NCBI GenBank assembly: GCA_003222895.1 | Contig: QHXI01000048.1 | Location: 62,001 to 126,000 of the forward strand | Source of the DNA: Acidobacteriota bacterium | Lineage (GTDB): Bacteria > Acidobacteriota > Blastocatellia > Pyrinomonadales > Pyrinomonadaceae | Direction of reading: 5' to 3' | DNA: 64,000 nt | Shown here: positions 15,358 through 24,773 of the stretch, one piece after another | Layout of the letters: the number at the start of each line of letters is the position of its first letter | How positions within the stretch are numbered: position 1 is the stretch's first letter | Translations under genes and position numbers: made by a program | The notes under the pieces: generated by a model | Seen by the model: the letters and a program-made list of their open reading frames with translations, nothing else | What the model was told of the DNA's origin: nothing | Databases searched by the model: none

Positions 15358-16443
15358 CTACTTAGCGGACAGATTAATTGTCCGTGCAAGTTGTCCTGTC
15401 TTCATATCCCAAAATTTGATGTTGGTGTCGACGCTGCCTGTCAGGAGAAAACGATCGTCGCGGGTGAAGACCAAGCCGTCGATGTCGAACTTGTGACCTT
15501 CGAGTGTAAATAATTTCGCTCCCGTCTTAACGTTCCACACCAGCGCCTGGACATACATATACCTGGTCTGCTTGGAGTCGAGCCCAATGTCGCCGGCCGC
15601 GATCAGCTTTCCGTCATGACTGAAAGCGATTGAACTCGCGCGTGCGATCACATCCGAAGTTCGCACCGTCGACAAGCTCCGAACTTCACGCCAGGTGGAA
15701 GTATCCCAGAGTTTCACCACCGAATCGGCGTACGAAGCTAGCAACCGGTAATCAGGACTGAATGCCAATTTCAAGACAAAGCTATTGTGCGCTTTCCACA
15801 CTTTGGTTTCCTTACCTGACTGAACGTCCCATTCGCTAATTGTGCCGTCCCCGTTGCCCGCATAAATTTTCTTTCCGTCGCGACTGAACACGAACGAATA
15901 GATCGACATATCGACGTCAGCCGAATTTATGTGAACCAGCGACTTCAGTTCCTTGCCCGTTTTGACGTCCCAAAGCTTCAACATGCCGTCGTTGCCTGAA
16001 GCGCCGAGCAGTCTTCCGCCGGGACTAAAGGCAACCGCTTTGACTGAGCAGCGAAAGCCACCCAGTTTGTGAAGCTGCTTGCGGTTCGCAACATTCCAGA
16101 TTCTGGCAGTGCGATCACGACTTGAAGAGCCGATCAGTTTCTCGTCCGGACTAAAGACAGCGCGGTAGATCATGTTGTCGTGTCCGGTCAGAGTTTGTCG
16201 CACGTCACCGGTCGCCATATCGACAAATCTAATCCTGGCGTCGCCTCCGGCAACAACCAGCGTCTTGCCGTCGCGACTAAGACTCAAACCACCGACACCG
16301 GGCTTGACGTTTGGCGGCATTGGCGGCGTCGGGCGACAATTAGAAAGTGTCTGCGCATGATGCGAAGCCGAATTGAAGGCCAAGAAAAGGAGAAGGCAAA
16401 CTACAACACATAGTCGAGGAAAGAGTTTTTCGGTCGTCGGCAT
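15358..16443 (-). CDS. Secreted WD40-repeat protein
   Basis: A 361-residue protein. The start at 16443 (MPTTEKLFPRLCVVVCLLLFLAF) gives a good signal peptide. About seven WD40-type repeats follow with the recurring pattern LAFSPDGRLLAS...D..IKLWDV.TG (VKLWDTSTW, LKLWDVKTG, IKFWDMKTG; several HDGK/PDEK turns). These make a beta-propeller scaffold, here probably periplasmic. No catalytic domain is attached. Confidence 0.85.
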   Translation of the reverse strand: MPTTEKLFPRLCVVVCLLLFLAFNSASHHAQTLSNCRPTPPMPPNVKPGVGGLSLSRDGKTLVVAGGDARIRFVDMATGDVRQTLTGHDNMIYRAVFSPDEKLIGSSSRDRTARIWNVANRKQLHKLGGFRCSVKAVAFSPGGRLLGASGNDGMLKLWDVKTGKELKSLVHINSADVDMSIYSFVFSRDGKKIYAGNGDGTISEWDVQSGKETKVWKAHNSFVLKLAFSPDYRLLASYADSVVKLWDTSTWREVRSLSTVRTSDVIARASSIAFSHDGKLIAAGDIGLDSKQTRYMYVQALVWNVKTGAKLFTLEGHKFDIDGLVFTRDDRFLLTGSVDTNIKFWDMKTGQLARTINLSAK

Positions 16444-16509
16444 GAAAAGTGAGATGTTCAGCCTTGCAAATGAGATGTTCACTGAACTGCGGTCAATCAA
16501 TAAGATCGA

Positions 16510-17448
16510 CTAGCCGAGTTCTTCGGCCGTCCTGGGCCAGTCCTCGCGCAGCAGACGCGACAGCGCGCGATCGGCCAGCAACTTCCCGCCGGTCTGACAC
16601 GCGGGACAATAATTCGTTTCGTTCGTCGCATAGCGAATGCGCTGAACTTTTGATCCGCAACGCGGACAGGGGTCTTTGTAGCGGCCGTGCACAGCCATGT
16701 CTTTACGGAATGCGGTGACCTTTTCCGGAAACTCGGCGCCTGCATCTTCGCTTAAGCGCTCAATCCATTCGATCAGAGTGTCGCGCGTTGCCGCGTGCAA
16801 CCGATGGATTTCTTCAGCGGTGAGCTTCTGCGTCAGCTTCACCGGTGAAAGTTGCGCGCGCCAAAGAATCTCGTCCGAGTAAGCGTTGCCGATGCCGCTG
16901 AACAAACGCGGATCGGTGAGCGCGCGCTTCAACGTATGGTTTTCGGATTGAAGGATGCGCGTGAAGATTGCGAGATCAATGAAATCTTGGGCTGTCGGTC
17001 GAATCAATCGCTGAAATAACTCGACACCGCCGCGATCGAGCGCGCGCAGTCTCTCTTCACCTTCAACTAAGTAGAGCGATGCGCGCCGTTGCGTGCCGGC
17101 TTCAGTTAGCGTGAGCAAGCCATTGTCGAATTGAAATGCAGCAAGGTGGTTCTTGGACTTGCTTACCTTAAGTTGAGACTTCCCTGGCGGTCCCGGTTCT
17201 GCCTTCCAATGCAGCCGGCCTGCAATCATCAGGTGTAACACCAGCCACAAATTATTTTCTACGCCGACACAGATTCGCTTTCCCAGTCTTCGCAGCGTAA
17301 CGACTTTTTTTCCTTCCACGGCCGATAACGGCGGACTCGCGGTACGCAAGAGAAATGGCGAATTGATCAAAACGCGCTCGAGTGTGCGACTCAGAATTCG
17401 CTTCTCAAGCGCTTCGAGGTAGACGGTGATATCAGGAAGTTCCGGCAC
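16510..17448 (-). CDS. Fpg/Nei-family DNA glycosylase
   Basis: A 312-residue base-excision enzyme. The true start is GTG 17448, which places PELPD at the N-terminus. The N-terminal Pro (nucleophile) and Glu3 are the catalytic pair, and a longer frame upstream would hide them. A helix-two-turn-helix region (LTDPRLFSGIGNAYSDEILWRA) and a C-terminal zinc finger (CPRC...CPAC, with QRIRYATNETNY between) are complete. It removes oxidised purines or pyrimidines by glycosylase and beta/delta-lyase steps. The HLMIAGRLHW segment is the catalytic-loop equivalent. Subfamily (MutM or Nei-like) is not resolved. Confidence 0.92.
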   Translation of the reverse strand: MPELPDITVYLEALEKRILSRTLERVLINSPFLLRTASPPLSAVEGKKVVTLRRLGKRICVGVENNLWLVLHLMIAGRLHWKAEPGPPGKSQLKVSKSKNHLAAFQFDNGLLTLTEAGTQRRASLYLVEGEERLRALDRGGVELFQRLIRPTAQDFIDLAIFTRILQSENHTLKRALTDPRLFSGIGNAYSDEILWRAQLSPVKLTQKLTAEEIHRLHAATRDTLIEWIERLSEDAGAEFPEKVTAFRKDMAVHGRYKDPCPRCGSKVQRIRYATNETNYCPACQTGGKLLADRALSRLLREDWPRTAEELG

Positions 17449-17488
17449 GAGAGCCAAGAGCAAAGCGACGAAAAATACGGAATCCAAA

Positions 17489-18769
17489 CTAGCGATTCTT
17501 ACCCAGGAGCCACGCCTTCAAAATTCCCGGATGCGAATCGTCAATCGAAAAATAATCCTCCACGAGCTGGCTATAAAGTTTCGCGCGCTCACGTTTTGAA
17601 AGTTCCATGCCGTAAGGCATCTTGCCGCCTTTGACGAAGGAGCTGATGACTTTCGAATCCATCGGCCAGTTCAGCGGTCCAAGTCCGTTCGCATGATGGC
17701 ACGAAACACACGCAGCGTTCGCCGTCGTGGTTGCGTTGAGGTTCGAAGGCGATCTGCCATGCGCTTGCTTTGCCGACGCGACGATGGGCTCAGGCATTCT
17801 CACGGATCCGATTCCAGGACCGAACTTGCTCAAGTCAAGATACCTTTCGAATCGCAGTGGTCCATACGATAAAAATCGGTCGTTGACGGTTTCCACGAAC
17901 GGCAACTCATCTCGAATAACGCTGCCGTCGACGGGAAAGATCGGCAGCACGCCGCTCTTGTGACACTTCAAGCAGTTGTCGTCGCCGTATCCCAATTCCC
18001 AACGGCCTTTGATCTCAATCGAGCCATTGCGTCGATACGTCCGAAAATAATCTTTGAAGTAAGTGTTCGTCGTGTTGTCAGAACCGGGAACGACGGCGAC
18101 TACCGAAACATTTCGCGTGCGCACGCGCAAGCCCGGATCAGTGAGTCCAAACTGCACCCACTTTTCGGGTATGTGTTGAGCCGGATTTCCCGGGACAACA
18201 ATCAGCAAACGCCGAAAGCTGTTGTTGTTGTCAGGCGTTCCCAGATGCCGCGATTCATAACTGAAGAAGATGAGCTGCTCGTCAGCTGATCGGCTCTTAT
18301 TCATCTCGCGCAGCAAGGCCTTCGCCTGCGACAGCGTTTCGAAACGGGTAACTGTTTTCAGAAATCGCGGCGTTGAGAGAAAGTCAGGAATCGTGACGTA
18401 CTTTTGCGTCTCGGCAAAATAAACCTCGTCAGAGACGTTGAACCCAAGTTCGTGATCGTCCAAACGCGCCAGCGAGAGAGCATTAACATAGCCTACGAAT
18501 TCCGGATAACGAATCGCGAACGTGCTACCGTCAACCAAACTGCATCGTTTCATCGTGCGCACGATTTCATCAAGCAACCGGTCGTAGGTGTTCTGCGCGT
18601 TTTCATTTTCATACAACGCGCGGGCTGAGCGGATCAGTGCATCGACCTTAATTCCAAGCCACGCGTCCTGCTGCGACGAGGTGCGCGGGCACGGCAGCGC
18701 AGAGATGGACGCCGATGCCCACAAGACGAAGACGACAAGAAAGACCGATTGGAAAATTCGCAAACGCAT
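17489..18769 (-). CDS. Secreted dihaem cytochrome c-like protein
   Basis: A 426-residue exported protein (signal peptide to about residue 24). Two haem-attachment motifs are present: CLKCH near residue 267 and CVSCH near residue 353, in the C-terminal half. The N-terminal 230 residues have no known motif. A Met-rich stretch after the second motif (MPYGMELSKRE) may give axial ligands. Probably periplasmic; electron partner unknown. The gap to the downstream glycosylase gene is 40 bp. Confidence 0.78.
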   Translation of the reverse strand: MRLRIFQSVFLVVFVLWASASISALPCPRTSSQQDAWLGIKVDALIRSARALYENENAQNTYDRLLDEIVRTMKRCSLVDGSTFAIRYPEFVGYVNALSLARLDDHELGFNVSDEVYFAETQKYVTIPDFLSTPRFLKTVTRFETLSQAKALLREMNKSRSADEQLIFFSYESRHLGTPDNNNSFRRLLIVVPGNPAQHIPEKWVQFGLTDPGLRVRTRNVSVVAVVPGSDNTTNTYFKDYFRTYRRNGSIEIKGRWELGYGDDNCLKCHKSGVLPIFPVDGSVIRDELPFVETVNDRFLSYGPLRFERYLDLSKFGPGIGSVRMPEPIVASAKQAHGRSPSNLNATTTANAACVSCHHANGLGPLNWPMDSKVISSFVKGGKMPYGMELSKRERAKLYSQLVEDYFSIDDSHPGILKAWLLGKNR

Positions 18770-18773
18770 TCAG

Positions 18774-19202
18774 TTATTGCCGAACAACCAGGGCGAGTCC
18801 GACGATGCAAAAGATCAGGCCAATAACATTTCGCAGCGAGAGATGATCTTTGAAAACAAAAAGTCCGATTGGAATCAACACGACGGCGGCAGCCGCGTTC
18901 GTGGCGACGGCGGCGATGCTGATTCGCCAGCCGCTGCGATACGCCAACAGGAAACCCAATTCGATGAGTGCCGCCGCAACGCCTAAAGTAAACACGGCCC
19001 AGTTCGATGCTTTGAAGGTTTCAATCAGGCTCTTCTTGCCGGGATACGTAAACGCCAACGCAACGCACAGCACGATGCCGACGACATAAGCTATCGCGAT
19101 CACGAAGAATGGATTTGTTTCCCTCGGCACGGCTTTCTGCGAAAGGTGATACAGCAGCATGCCGATAACCGTCAGACCGAATGCGAAGTAAAAGCCGCTC
19201 AT
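18774..19202 (-). CDS. Four-helix EamA/SMR-type membrane transporter subunit
   Basis: A 142-residue protein with four hydrophobic helices (about 3-20, 31-50, 67-90, 96-141). The pattern GFLLAYRSGWRISIAAVATNAAAAVVLIPIG and DHLSLRNVIGLIFCIVGLALV is that of a half-length EamA or drug/metabolite transporter domain. Such units work as dimers. It lies 4 bp upstream of the cytochrome-like gene on the same strand. Substrate unknown. Confidence 0.75.
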   Translation of the reverse strand: MSGFYFAFGLTVIGMLLYHLSQKAVPRETNPFFVIAIAYVVGIVLCVALAFTYPGKKSLIETFKASNWAVFTLGVAAALIELGFLLAYRSGWRISIAAVATNAAAAVVLIPIGLFVFKDHLSLRNVIGLIFCIVGLALVVRQ

Positions 19203-19299
19203 GTTTATCTTCGTTTCTGTAGTCGTAAGGCGACCTGATGATACGATACGTCCGCGCGAAGGTCACTAGTGCGCAGAACTCGCGAAGCATCGTTCACAA

Positions 19300-19785
19300 A
19301 TGGTAATCGTCGGCATCGTCGCAATCGATCGGAATTTGGCCATCGGCAAGGGCGGCACGCTGCCGTGGCACTATTCGGCCGACATGAGATTTTTCAAGCA
19401 GACCACAATCGGAAATGCCGTCGTCATGGGACGCCGCACCTGGATCACGCTCAACAAGCCGCTGAAGGATCGAATGAACATTGTGTTGAGCAGCCAGCCC
19501 GCAACCACGAATTCAATAGTCACCCTTCCTGACGTGAAGTCGGTATTGACGCTCGCCGGTTCGCTGACCCGCGACCTTTATGTGATCGGCGGCGCCAAGG
19601 TTTATCAGGCTTTTCTCCCGCACATCGAAAGATGGATCGTGACGAAAGTTCCTTTGTCGGTCGAGGGCGCAGACACTTTCATGCCGGCAAACTTTCTCGA
19701 AGGATTTGAGTTATCCGAAGTGAGACAGTTGGATGAAGAATTGCGCGTGAAGTTTTATGAGCGAGTGTCAGAAGCCCGACCGTAA
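19300..19785 (+). CDS. folA: Dihydrofolate reductase
   Basis: A 161-residue enzyme: VGIVAIDRNLAIGKGGTLPWHYSADMRFFKQTT, with the active-site Asp in SADM, VVMGRRTWITL (NADPH motif) and LYVIGGAKVYQAFLP. All regions of DHFR are intact, so it makes tetrahydrofolate for thymidylate and purine synthesis. The normal family end (KFYERV) is followed by SEARP and a stop. GTG TCA GAA GCC CGA CCG TAA lies inside a palindromic element, so the last six codons come from a repeat. Confidence 0.95.
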   Translation: MVIVGIVAIDRNLAIGKGGTLPWHYSADMRFFKQTTIGNAVVMGRRTWITLNKPLKDRMNIVLSSQPATTNSIVTLPDVKSVLTLAGSLTRDLYVIGGAKVYQAFLPHIERWIVTKVPLSVEGADTFMPANFLEGFELSEVRQLDEELRVKFYERVSEARP

Positions 19786-19872
19786 GGGAGGGCCACTCAC
19801 CAAAGTTCCGCGGATTCAATTCAAGAGGTCAATTGCGCGAGCGGCCCTTGCTAACGCGCGGGCTTCTGACAC
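19765..19872. repeat. Palindromic repeat element, copy 1
   Basis: 108-bp element whose ends are an imperfect 34-bp inverted repeat: GTGTCAGAAGCCCGACCGTA on the left faces the complement of CGCGCGGGCTTCTGACAC on the right. It begins inside the folA frame. Copy 2 follows after 19 bp. Confidence 0.75.
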
Positions 19873-19891
19873 TATTGATTCCCTGCCGGCT

Positions 19892-19987
19892 CCCGACCGT
19901 AAGGGAGGGCCACTCACCAAAGTTCCGGATTCAATTCAAGAGGTCAATTGCGCGAGCGGCCCTTGCTAACGCGCGGGCTTCTGACAC
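19892..19987. repeat. Palindromic repeat element, copy 2
   Basis: Near-identical direct copy of the preceding unit lacking the first GTGTCAGAAG bases. It ends at 19987, directly against the stop codon of the minus-strand CBS gene. Together the copies fill the gap between convergent folA and cystathionine beta-synthase genes and could form a bidirectional terminator. Confidence 0.75.
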
Positions 19988-21358
19988 TTACTCACCGTCG
20001 CCGCTTATTTCCAGCACATCGTGTCTCGTGATGATTCCGGTGATCCGGCCGTATTCCTCAATTAACACCGCCTGATTAGTTCGCAGCTTTCGCGTCACGG
20101 CATTGATATCGTCATCGACATCGACCGTTGGGAAGCTTTTGTCCATCACGTCGCGGACCGGAGATTCCAAAAGATCGCGGTCAATGAAAACCTTCGACAG
20201 CAAATGATTTTCGCGTAGCGAGCCTACCGACTTTCCATCTTCGAGCACGGGAATCTGCGTCAACCCCATCTCGTTCATCTTCGCCAAAGCTTCGGACACC
20301 GGATCGGTCGGTGTCACCGCGACCACATCTCGCGGCGCGCTCTTACTCTTGGTTTCGCTGAGCAAGCGGGCAGTAACTTTGTGCGGTTCGAGCAGGCGCT
20401 TTTCTTTCATCCATTCGTCGGAATGAAACTTAGACAGATAGTGTTCGCCGGTATCGCAAACGATAAAGACGATGATCGCGTCATCGTCGGCTTCGCGGGC
20501 GACCTGCAACGCCGCAGCGCAATTCGTGCCCGTCGATCCGCCGCAAAAGATTCCCTCGAGCCGGCTAAGTTGTCGCGCCGTCTCAAACGAATCGCGATCG
20601 CTGATGTTCCTCACTTCGTCGACATATTGCAGATGCGCGTTGGCCGGCAGCACCTCCTGGCCGATTCCCTCAACCAGGTATGGAGTAGTCTCGGGAACCT
20701 CTCCGGTCTCTTTAACGGTCTTATAGATCGATCCGAATGGATCGGCGCCAACTACTTTGATATTTGAATTCTTCTCTTTCAGGAATTTTCCGGTGCCGGA
20801 GATTGTTCCGCCCGTGCCGATGCCGGAAACAAAGTGCGTGATCCTGCCTTCGGTCTGCTCCCAGAGTTCCGGGCCGGTCGTGCGATAGTGTGATTCCGGG
20901 TTTGCAGGGTGCGAGTACTGATCCGGATAAAACGAGTTCGGCGTCTCAGCCGCGATGCGGCGTGCGGTCGAGACGTAGTGATCGGGTGTCCCCGGCTTTG
21001 CCGAAACCGGAGTGATGACGACGTCGGCGCCGAGCGCTTTCAGATAACGCGACTTTTCTACCGAGGCTTTGTCAGTCATTACAAAAATGCATTTGTAACC
21101 TTTGACCGACGCTGCGAGCGCCAAACCGATGCCGGTGTTGCCGGAAGTCGCTTCGACGATCGTGCCGCCGGGCTTGATCTTGCCTTCGCGCTCGGCAGCT
21201 TCGATCATCGAGATGCCGATGCGATCTTTCACTGAAAACCCGGGATTCAGATTCTCCATCTTCGCGAGAACCAGAGGCTTCAGTCCTTTATTAAGACGAT
21301 TGAGTTTTACCAGCGGCGTGTGGCCGATCAACCCCAGCACATTGTCGTAATATTTCAT
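19988..21358 (-). CDS. Cystathionine beta-synthase (PLP enzyme with CBS pair)
   Basis: A 456-residue enzyme. The PLP domain (1-320) has NPGFSVKDR (Lys that binds PLP), [12 protein letters not shown] and [14 protein letters not shown] phosphate-binding loop. C-terminal residues 340-455 contain two CBS motifs ([25 protein letters not shown] and a second near ITRHDVLE) that sense nucleotides such as AdoMet or AMP in the family. It condenses homocysteine or O-acetylserine with a thiol. Cysteine synthase with CBS domains is a close alternative. Transcribed toward folA. Confidence 0.92.
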   Translation of the reverse strand: MKYYDNVLGLIGHTPLVKLNRLNKGLKPLVLAKMENLNPGFSVKDRIGISMIEAAEREGKIKPGGTIVEATSGNTGIGLALAASVKGYKCIFVMTDKASVEKSRYLKALGADVVITPVSAKPGTPDHYVSTARRIAAETPNSFYPDQYSHPANPESHYRTTGPELWEQTEGRITHFVSGIGTGGTISGTGKFLKEKNSNIKVVGADPFGSIYKTVKETGEVPETTPYLVEGIGQEVLPANAHLQYVDEVRNISDRDSFETARQLSRLEGIFCGGSTGTNCAAALQVAREADDDAIIVFIVCDTGEHYLSKFHSDEWMKEKRLLEPHKVTARLLSETKSKSAPRDVVAVTPTDPVSEALAKMNEMGLTQIPVLEDGKSVGSLRENHLLSKVFIDRDLLESPVRDVMDKSFPTVDVDDDINAVTRKLRTNQAVLIEEYGRITGIITRHDVLEISGDGE

Positions 21359-21486
21359 GTACGTTCGTCGCGTGATGCGAATTATCGATTAGCGATCAAG
21401 ATTGAACATTCTCTGCGAAATCATCCTGTTTGCCAAATCGCCTTTGAGGTTTCGACCGCGCAGACAAGGCAACTCAGAATTTTCTG

Positions 21487-21569
21487 AACCACAGATGAAC
21501 ACGGATAGATACAAATAAGAATGCGAACCGCTCTTTTTTTATCCGTGTCATCTGCGTGAATCCGCGGTT
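21487..21569. repeat. Dispersed palindromic repeat
   Basis: AACCACAGATGAACACGGAT faces ATCCGTGTCATCTGCG at 21541 and continues to CCGCGGTT. The arms form a near-perfect inverted repeat with a 34-bp spacer. This kind of repeat is widespread in intergenic DNA of Acidobacteria and Bacteroidetes; a fragment is also at 13303. Confidence 0.6.
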
Positions 21570-21628
21570 AATGCTTGCAGGCTCGCTTGACTACCTCAAT
21601 TCACACCGTATAATTTTCTTTCCGTTGT

Positions 21629-21704
<76 letters not shown>

Positions 21705-21717
21705 TTTCGAAAACAAT

Positions 21718-21748
21718 AACGGGCGACCAACATCGCCCGTTTCGTTTT
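21718..21748 (+). terminator. Intrinsic terminator after tRNA-Lys
   Basis: AACGGGCGA and TCGCCCGTT form a 9-bp stem with a short loop, followed by TTTCGTTTTT. It can serve the tRNA and also sits near the 3' end of the convergent kinase gene. Confidence 0.8.
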
Positions 21749-21780
21749 TGCTTATCTCTCTCCGTGGTGGAGAGCTTGTC

Positions 21781-22974
21781 TTATCTGCGACGCGGTAGGC
21801 GCTCGTCAGAATTCTCCGCACCGGGTTTGCGATTCTTCCAACCAGCTTTATTGATTGATCCGCTTGTTTCTTCCATAACCGAGGTTGCGACTGTCGCCGG
21901 CATTGTCTCCTGCGTCGTCGGAAGTTTCCAGGGATAATAACGACAGAACACGCCAAAGGCGACGAGCAGGATCACGAACGCCGCAATCGCATGCGCGCCA
22001 CGCCGTGAAGTCTTGCTTACTCGTGGCGCCGCCAAAACCGTAATATCTTCAAAATCCGTTGACTCAAAAGCGGCAAAGGCCGCGGCCAACTCAGACACCG
22101 GTTCGGTAACTCTGCCAATGCGGCGCAACGCTTCGCGAAACTCCCTCGCACTTCCGTAACGCGCGTTCGGATTTTGTTGCATGGCGCGGCTGAGAATTTC
22201 CGAAAGCTCTACACCGACGGCGCTGTTGATTTCGTGAGCCGGCTTCAGCGGATTGGGCTGCGAAGTGATGAATGCCGTCGCGCGGGTCAGAGCATCAGGA
22301 GGCTTAACTCCGGTGAGCAGATGATAGAGCGTCGCACCCAGGGCATAGATGTCGCTCTGCGGCGTCGTGCCGAGATCCTGAATCTGTTCAAGCGGCGCGT
22401 AACGCGGCGAGTAACCAAAGACGCTTCTATCGGACTCGTTTTCTTCATGATTCGCTCCTTTTGATTTGGCTAAACCGAAATCGAGCAACAGAATCCGTCC
22501 GCCATTAGTAACTCTCAGATTGTGCGGCTTGATATCGCGGTGAATGATTTGTCGATCGTGCGAGTGCAAGTAGATCAAGGCATCGAGGACTTGATCCGCC
22601 CAGGCAACGACTGCGTTGCGGGGTAAAGGCCCCGGCTGCTGCGCGATGATCTCAGACAGATCCGATCCATCGACGAATTGCATCACGAAGAACGCACGAT
22701 TGTCTTCAGTGAAGTAATCGCTGACGCGCGGCAACACCGGATGGTCCAGCGCCGCCATCATGCGCGCTTCATGCTCAAACTGTTTCCAAAGCTTTTCGTC
22801 ACAAGTGAGCGCTTGCTTCAAAGCGACCGTATGACCCAAACGCAAATCGATCGCTTCGTAAACCGCGCCCATGCCACCTCTGCCGAGATGGCTAACGATT
22901 CGATAGCGGCTTTGCAGGATTGTGTTTGGCGCTAAGAGCGTCACGCCAATGTTGGAAGGATTGTTGTTCGTCAT
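21781..22974 (-). CDS. Serine/threonine protein kinase (Hanks type), membrane anchored
   Basis: A 397-residue kinase: glycine loop GRGGMGAVYEA, catalytic Lys in HTVALKQ, HRDIKPHN catalytic loop and DFGLAK (about residues 25-285), all intact. A single transmembrane segment near residues 330-350 (HAIAAFVILLVAFGVFC) is followed by a short basic tail. No PASTA or other sensor is attached. It faces the NtrC-type operon and ends near tRNA-Lys. Confidence 0.92.
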   Translation of the reverse strand: MTNNNPSNIGVTLLAPNTILQSRYRIVSHLGRGGMGAVYEAIDLRLGHTVALKQALTCDEKLWKQFEHEARMMAALDHPVLPRVSDYFTEDNRAFFVMQFVDGSDLSEIIAQQPGPLPRNAVVAWADQVLDALIYLHSHDRQIIHRDIKPHNLRVTNGGRILLLDFGLAKSKGANHEENESDRSVFGYSPRYAPLEQIQDLGTTPQSDIYALGATLYHLLTGVKPPDALTRATAFITSQPNPLKPAHEINSAVGVELSEILSRAMQQNPNARYGSAREFREALRRIGRVTEPVSELAAAFAAFESTDFEDITVLAAPRVSKTSRRGAHAIAAFVILLVAFGVFCRYYPWKLPTTQETMPATVATSVMEETSGSINKAGWKNRKPGAENSDERLPRRR

Positions 22975-23337
22975 CGAATCTCGATCAATTCAAACGTGAA
23001 GTAAGGGATAAAAAGTTCAAGTGGGAGCTTGAGTACACTACCCCAGAATCTTCACCAGACTTGTTCTATTGAACTAATCGAGATCGAGCTTGCCAGCCGC
23101 TATAAAACAATTTGAGAAGTGCGACTGGTCTGGGGCAACCAGGCGGGCGGCGTTTGAAAACCGAGTGACGCCGCCACCCTTATCTCTATGAGTAGCCGCG
23201 AACAGCGCGCGGCCCGGTCACTTCCAGAAGAGCAAGCAGCGTGCCTTCTTCAGAATTGCGAATTCATTGAACCGTGTGAGAGGTAAAGGACTTCGAAGGG
23301 GGGCCGATGCGGCATTTCACCGTGGTGAAACAGAACT
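22975..23337. other. Intergenic region with hairpins
   Basis: 363 bp with no supported gene. It holds the upstream region of the Ser/Thr kinase, a GC-rich hairpin (GGCGGCGT.../...ACGCCGCC, 23150-23176) and a perfect 16-bp palindrome TTTCACCGTGGTGAAA (23315-23330) placed right after the stop of the six-gene signalling operon. Confidence 0.4.
23315..23330 (-). terminator. Palindrome at the end of the signalling operon
   Basis: Perfect 16-bp inverted sequence TTTCACCGTGGTGAAA 8 bp after the stop of the NtrC-type gene. Could be the hairpin ending the operon transcript; it lacks a clear T-run. Confidence 0.35.
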
Positions 23338-24771
23338 TCATGCGGTGGGCTTTGAATGGTTGCCGGAACCGGACTTGCCGCGTCTATCGAACTCAATCTC
23401 ATGTCGCTTGATCATGCGGTCGAGAGTTTTGCGATCAACCTCCAGCAGGCGCGCCGCCGCTTGTTTGTTGCCCGCAGTGTGAGCCAGCACGCGGGCGACA
23501 TAGCGACCTTCAATGTCTGAAAGCGGCGGCCACTCTGCTTTCGCTGCCTCCGCTGGTTGATCGATCTTGCGGCCGTTGTCTGATTGTGCAGGTCGGTTTC
23601 GCACGCGCTCGGGCAAATCCTTTGTGCGAATGACGCCGTCGCACATCGCCGCCGCATGCACAACCGCGTTCTCTAACTCGCGAATGTTTCCCGGCCAGTC
23701 ATATCTCTGCAGCAGGTCCAAAGCTTCCGCCGCGAATTGCACTTTCGGACTAAGCGAAAAGACCCGCCCGGCGAAACTCTGTGCCAACGGCGGAATATCT
23801 TCGCGGCGTTCGCGCAGTGGCGGCAGCTTTATGGAAACCGCATTCAATCGATAGAAAAGATCGTTACGGAATCGGCCGGCTTCGACTTCCTGCTCGACGT
23901 CGCGATTGCTCGCGGCGATGACGCGCGCACTAACTTTCATCGTTTGATTCGATCCCACGCGACGAATTTCACCCTGCTGAAGCACGCGCAACAGCTTCAC
24001 CTGAAAGGCGGGCGTCGTCTCGGTAATTTCATCGAGAAACACCGTCCCGCCGTCGGCTTCTTCCCACAAGCCGCGGCGATCGCGATCGGCGCCGGTGAAC
24101 GCGCCTCTCACGTGCCCAAACAATTCAGATTCGATCAGCTCTGCCGGAATGGCGCCGCAGTTCACTGCCACGAATGTCTTGTCCGCGCGTCCGCTGCGTC
24201 GATGCAAAGTCGACGCGACCAGTTCCTTACCTGTGCCCGACTCACCGGTGAGCAGCACGGGCAAGCTCGTGCTCGCGACGCGTCCAACTTGCTTCATTAC
24301 TTCTATGAAAGCATGACTGCGCCCAACCAGATCGATGTCCGATTCATAGCTGCCTCCGCGTTGGCCTGCGGACAAGCGCGGCGGCTTACTGGTAATTTGC
24401 TCGCGCAGCGCAGCCGAGAGCGATTGCAGGTCTTCCGCTCCGAACGGTTTCAGCAAATAATCGTAGGCGCCAAACGCTGTCGCATCCAACGCTCCGGCTG
24501 CGTTGCCGTGTCCGGTCATCAGAACAACTTTCGCGTCCGGCTGCTCTTCTTTGAATTTGCGTAGCACCGCGTAACCGTCAGCATCGCCTAGCATCACGTC
24601 GGAAAAAACAATCGCCCATTTCTCGTGGTCGAGCATTTCGAATGCTTCTTCTGCCGAGGCCGCGGGCCGAACCGCCCACCCGTCAGCCGCGAGCACGGTA
24701 CAAACAAAATCACGCACCGACTGCTCATCATCGATCACCAATGCCGGCAATATTCTTTCCATAACCTTCAC
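23338..24771 (-). CDS. NtrC-family sigma-54-dependent response regulator
   Basis: A 477-residue activator: receiver domain (about 10-125; VFSDVMLG with phospho-acceptor Asp), AAA+ sigma-54 interaction domain (about 155-385; GESGTGKE Walker A, GAFTGA loop intact, SNRD and the arginine finger region), and a Fis-type HTH at the C-terminus ([22 protein letters not shown]). A Gly/Ser-rich tail ([15 protein letters not shown]) follows. GTG 24771 has a GGGAG site and starts 2 bp after the upstream stop. It is the last gene of a tightly packed six-gene operon and its likely transcriptional output. Confidence 0.95.
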   Translation of the reverse strand: MKVMERILPALVIDDEQSVRDFVCTVLAADGWAVRPAASAEEAFEMLDHEKWAIVFSDVMLGDADGYAVLRKFKEEQPDAKVVLMTGHGNAAGALDATAFGAYDYLLKPFGAEDLQSLSAALREQITSKPPRLSAGQRGGSYESDIDLVGRSHAFIEVMKQVGRVASTSLPVLLTGESGTGKELVASTLHRRSGRADKTFVAVNCGAIPAELIESELFGHVRGAFTGADRDRRGLWEEADGGTVFLDEITETTPAFQVKLLRVLQQGEIRRVGSNQTMKVSARVIAASNRDVEQEVEAGRFRNDLFYRLNAVSIKLPPLRERREDIPPLAQSFAGRVFSLSPKVQFAAEALDLLQRYDWPGNIRELENAVVHAAAMCDGVIRTKDLPERVRNRPAQSDNGRKIDQPAEAAKAEWPPLSDIEGRYVARVLAHTAGNKQAAARLLEVDRKTLDRMIKRHEIEFDRRGKSGSGNHSKPTA

Positions 24772-24773
24772 AG

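Noticed and set aside
19765-19987. Short direct repeats as a possible CRISPR array
   Set aside because: Two copies of about 100 bp, each with inverted ends and a 19-bp gap. No array of short repeats with equal spacers and no cas genes.
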